A DNA stretch of 8,356 bases from an uncultured Paraglaciecola sp. (GTDB lineage: Bacteria; Pseudomonadota; Gammaproteobacteria; Enterobacterales; Alteromonadaceae). This document shows positions 7,169 through 8,356 of this stretch, one piece after another. The translations under genes were made by a program, and so were the position numbers. The DNA lies in contig CAJQKX010000731.1 in assembly GCA_905479025.1 (NCBI GenBank), positions 1 to 8,356 on the forward strand. Direction: 5' to 3'. The notes beneath the pieces were generated by a model, which was not told the origin of the DNA, ran no database searches, and saw nothing but the letters and a program-made list of their open reading frames with translations. Position 1 is the first letter of the stretch; every line of letters starts with the position of its first letter.

Positions 7169-8356
7169 CTAATAATCAAAGCTCACTCTAACACCAACAG
7201 TACGAGGTCGTGTTGGAGAAACTCTGAAAACATTATCGGCCGAACCCGCTGCGACTTGCCCAAGAGAATCGGTTGCATTGTCAATAAATAACGTTGCTCT
7301 CCAGTCATCTTTTGAAATACTGGCCGACAAGTTAAGTTGATTATAAGACGGCAACTCAACACGACCAGCAGCGGCTAGGCTATTAAACCGTGAATCCACC
7401 CACTTGTATACGCCTTGGTAAACAGCTGAATAATCACCAATCTCTTGGTAGAAACGTGCCCCAATGACTGTTTCCAGCTCTGGTGCATAGGGAAGACTTG
7501 ATCCTACAGGTGCTATATTCACAAGCGTCTGTGGAATTTCTGTCAATTCTGAATCGATATAGCTAAATGAGCCGAAAAGATCTAAATAATCATTCGCAGT
7601 CCATTCAAGTTAAAATTCAACACCATTGATTTTGGCCGTTCCAACATTGTCAAAAAATGACGTATTGGCGATAGAAAAATCTAGGATCCCTTGCTGAAGA
7701 TCGCTAAAGTCAGCATTATATATGGCACCATTAAATCGCAAAGAATTATCAAGCCAAGTTGTTTTCCAGCCAAATTCAAGACTGACCACATCATCAGTAT
7801 CAAAGGTCGCAGGAATACCACCAATGCCAGCTGCACGGTTGAATCCGCCGCCTCGGAAACCTTCAGAATAGGTCCCATAAAACATTGCGTCAGCATTCAT
7901 TTTCCAGCGGATATTTCCTTTAAAAATAGTGCCTGACAACGTAGCGGGGCTTAAACCTTCGAGTCTTGCATCCACATTTGATCCACCATTGGCTTCAGGG
8001 ACGGCAGCCCTTTGTCCAAATGACGATTGCCCCATCAAACCTATATCAATTTCGTAGCGACGTGCACCAACGGTGACAGTCACATCCTCAGTTATATCGT
8101 AAGCTAATTCTCCAAATATCGAGATCTCTTCACGATCTGATTGAAAATCATTGACGAATGTGACGCCTGGTGGGCGAGCACTGCCATCAGTATTAGTAAA
8201 CGCGCCGGGTATTGGAAAGTTGGGTGAAAATCCCGCTTTAATTGCCCCTGCATAGGTAAAATCGGTTAAAAAGTTAAGTTGCTGATCATCATAGAACACC
8301 CCACCAATGGCACGGAAACGGTCATCAGCATTGGTTGCGAAGCGAATTTCGTGATC
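7169..8356 (-). pseudogene. TonB-dependent receptor, C-terminal part, interrupted by an in-frame TAA
   Basis: The frame is open from the right edge and gives the beta-barrel part of a TonB-dependent outer-membrane receptor, which imports a substrate using energy from TonB-ExbB-ExbD. The plug domain, signal peptide and TonB box lie outside the window. Barrel hallmarks are alternating strands such as ISIFGELAYDITEDVTVTVG, the motif YGTYSEGFRGGGFNRA, and the C-terminus PRTVGVRVSFDY ending in an aromatic residue, as needed for BAM assembly. Codon 249 of the fragment is TAA (7610-7612): the protein reads INGVEF, stop, LEWTANDYLDLFGSF in one unbroken frame. The position is normally acidic in this context, so GAA to TAA (one G-to-T change) is a likely origin. 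The last 146 residues (several barrel strands) would be lost, so the product is probably non-functional. The substrate cannot be told from this part. Confidence 0.88.

Overview
The window looks like chromosomal DNA of a marine gammaproteobacterium, most likely an Alteromonadaceae-type organism (Alteromonas, Glaciecola or Paraglaciecola group). This is inferred from the moderately low G+C, the style of the proteins, and the combination of a patatin/DUF3336 lipase, a TonB-dependent receptor and a TPR-sulfotransferase. No marker gene in the window proves the taxonomy.

Layout. Positions 1-944 (minus) hold the N-terminal 314 codons of a DUF445-family membrane protein that runs off the left edge. 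A 250-bp divergent intergenic region separates it from a plus-strand DUF3336/patatin-like lipase (1201-2679). The lipase converges on ilvD (2754-4433, minus), the dihydroxy-acid dehydratase of branched-chain amino acid synthesis. A perfect 9-bp hairpin lies over the lipase stop codon in the 74-bp gap. ilvD has a good sigma70-type promoter whose -35 box overlaps one arm of a perfect 9-bp inverted repeat. About 500 bp without a clear gene follow (4533-5037). They carry several small inverted repeats, a stretch that begins like the 5' end of a group II intron (tentative), and a short open frame that may be a gene remnant.

The right third (5038-8356, minus) is a two-gene outer-membrane/sulfotransferase locus. 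Both genes are interrupted by one in-frame stop codon while the reading frame and the protein similarity continue unchanged on the other side. The upstream gene is a TonB-dependent receptor (C-terminal 395 codons visible) with an internal TAA at 7610-7612. The downstream gene is a TPR-repeat sulfotransferase with an internal TGA at 6475-6477. A strong intrinsic terminator at 7082-7116 separates them. Two adjacent nonsense-interrupted genes suggest a receptor/modification locus that is decaying, or has been switched off, in this strain. Sequencing error and suppression remain alternatives, but the two stops are different codons, so a single recoding rule does not explain both.

Functionally, the left part (DUF445 protein, lipase, ilvD) is ordinary housekeeping and lipid metabolism. 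I do not see a defence system, CRISPR array, complete insertion sequence, tRNA or rRNA. The points most worth a second look are the double pseudogenisation, the unexplained 4533-5037 block, and the inverted repeat at the ilvD promoter.
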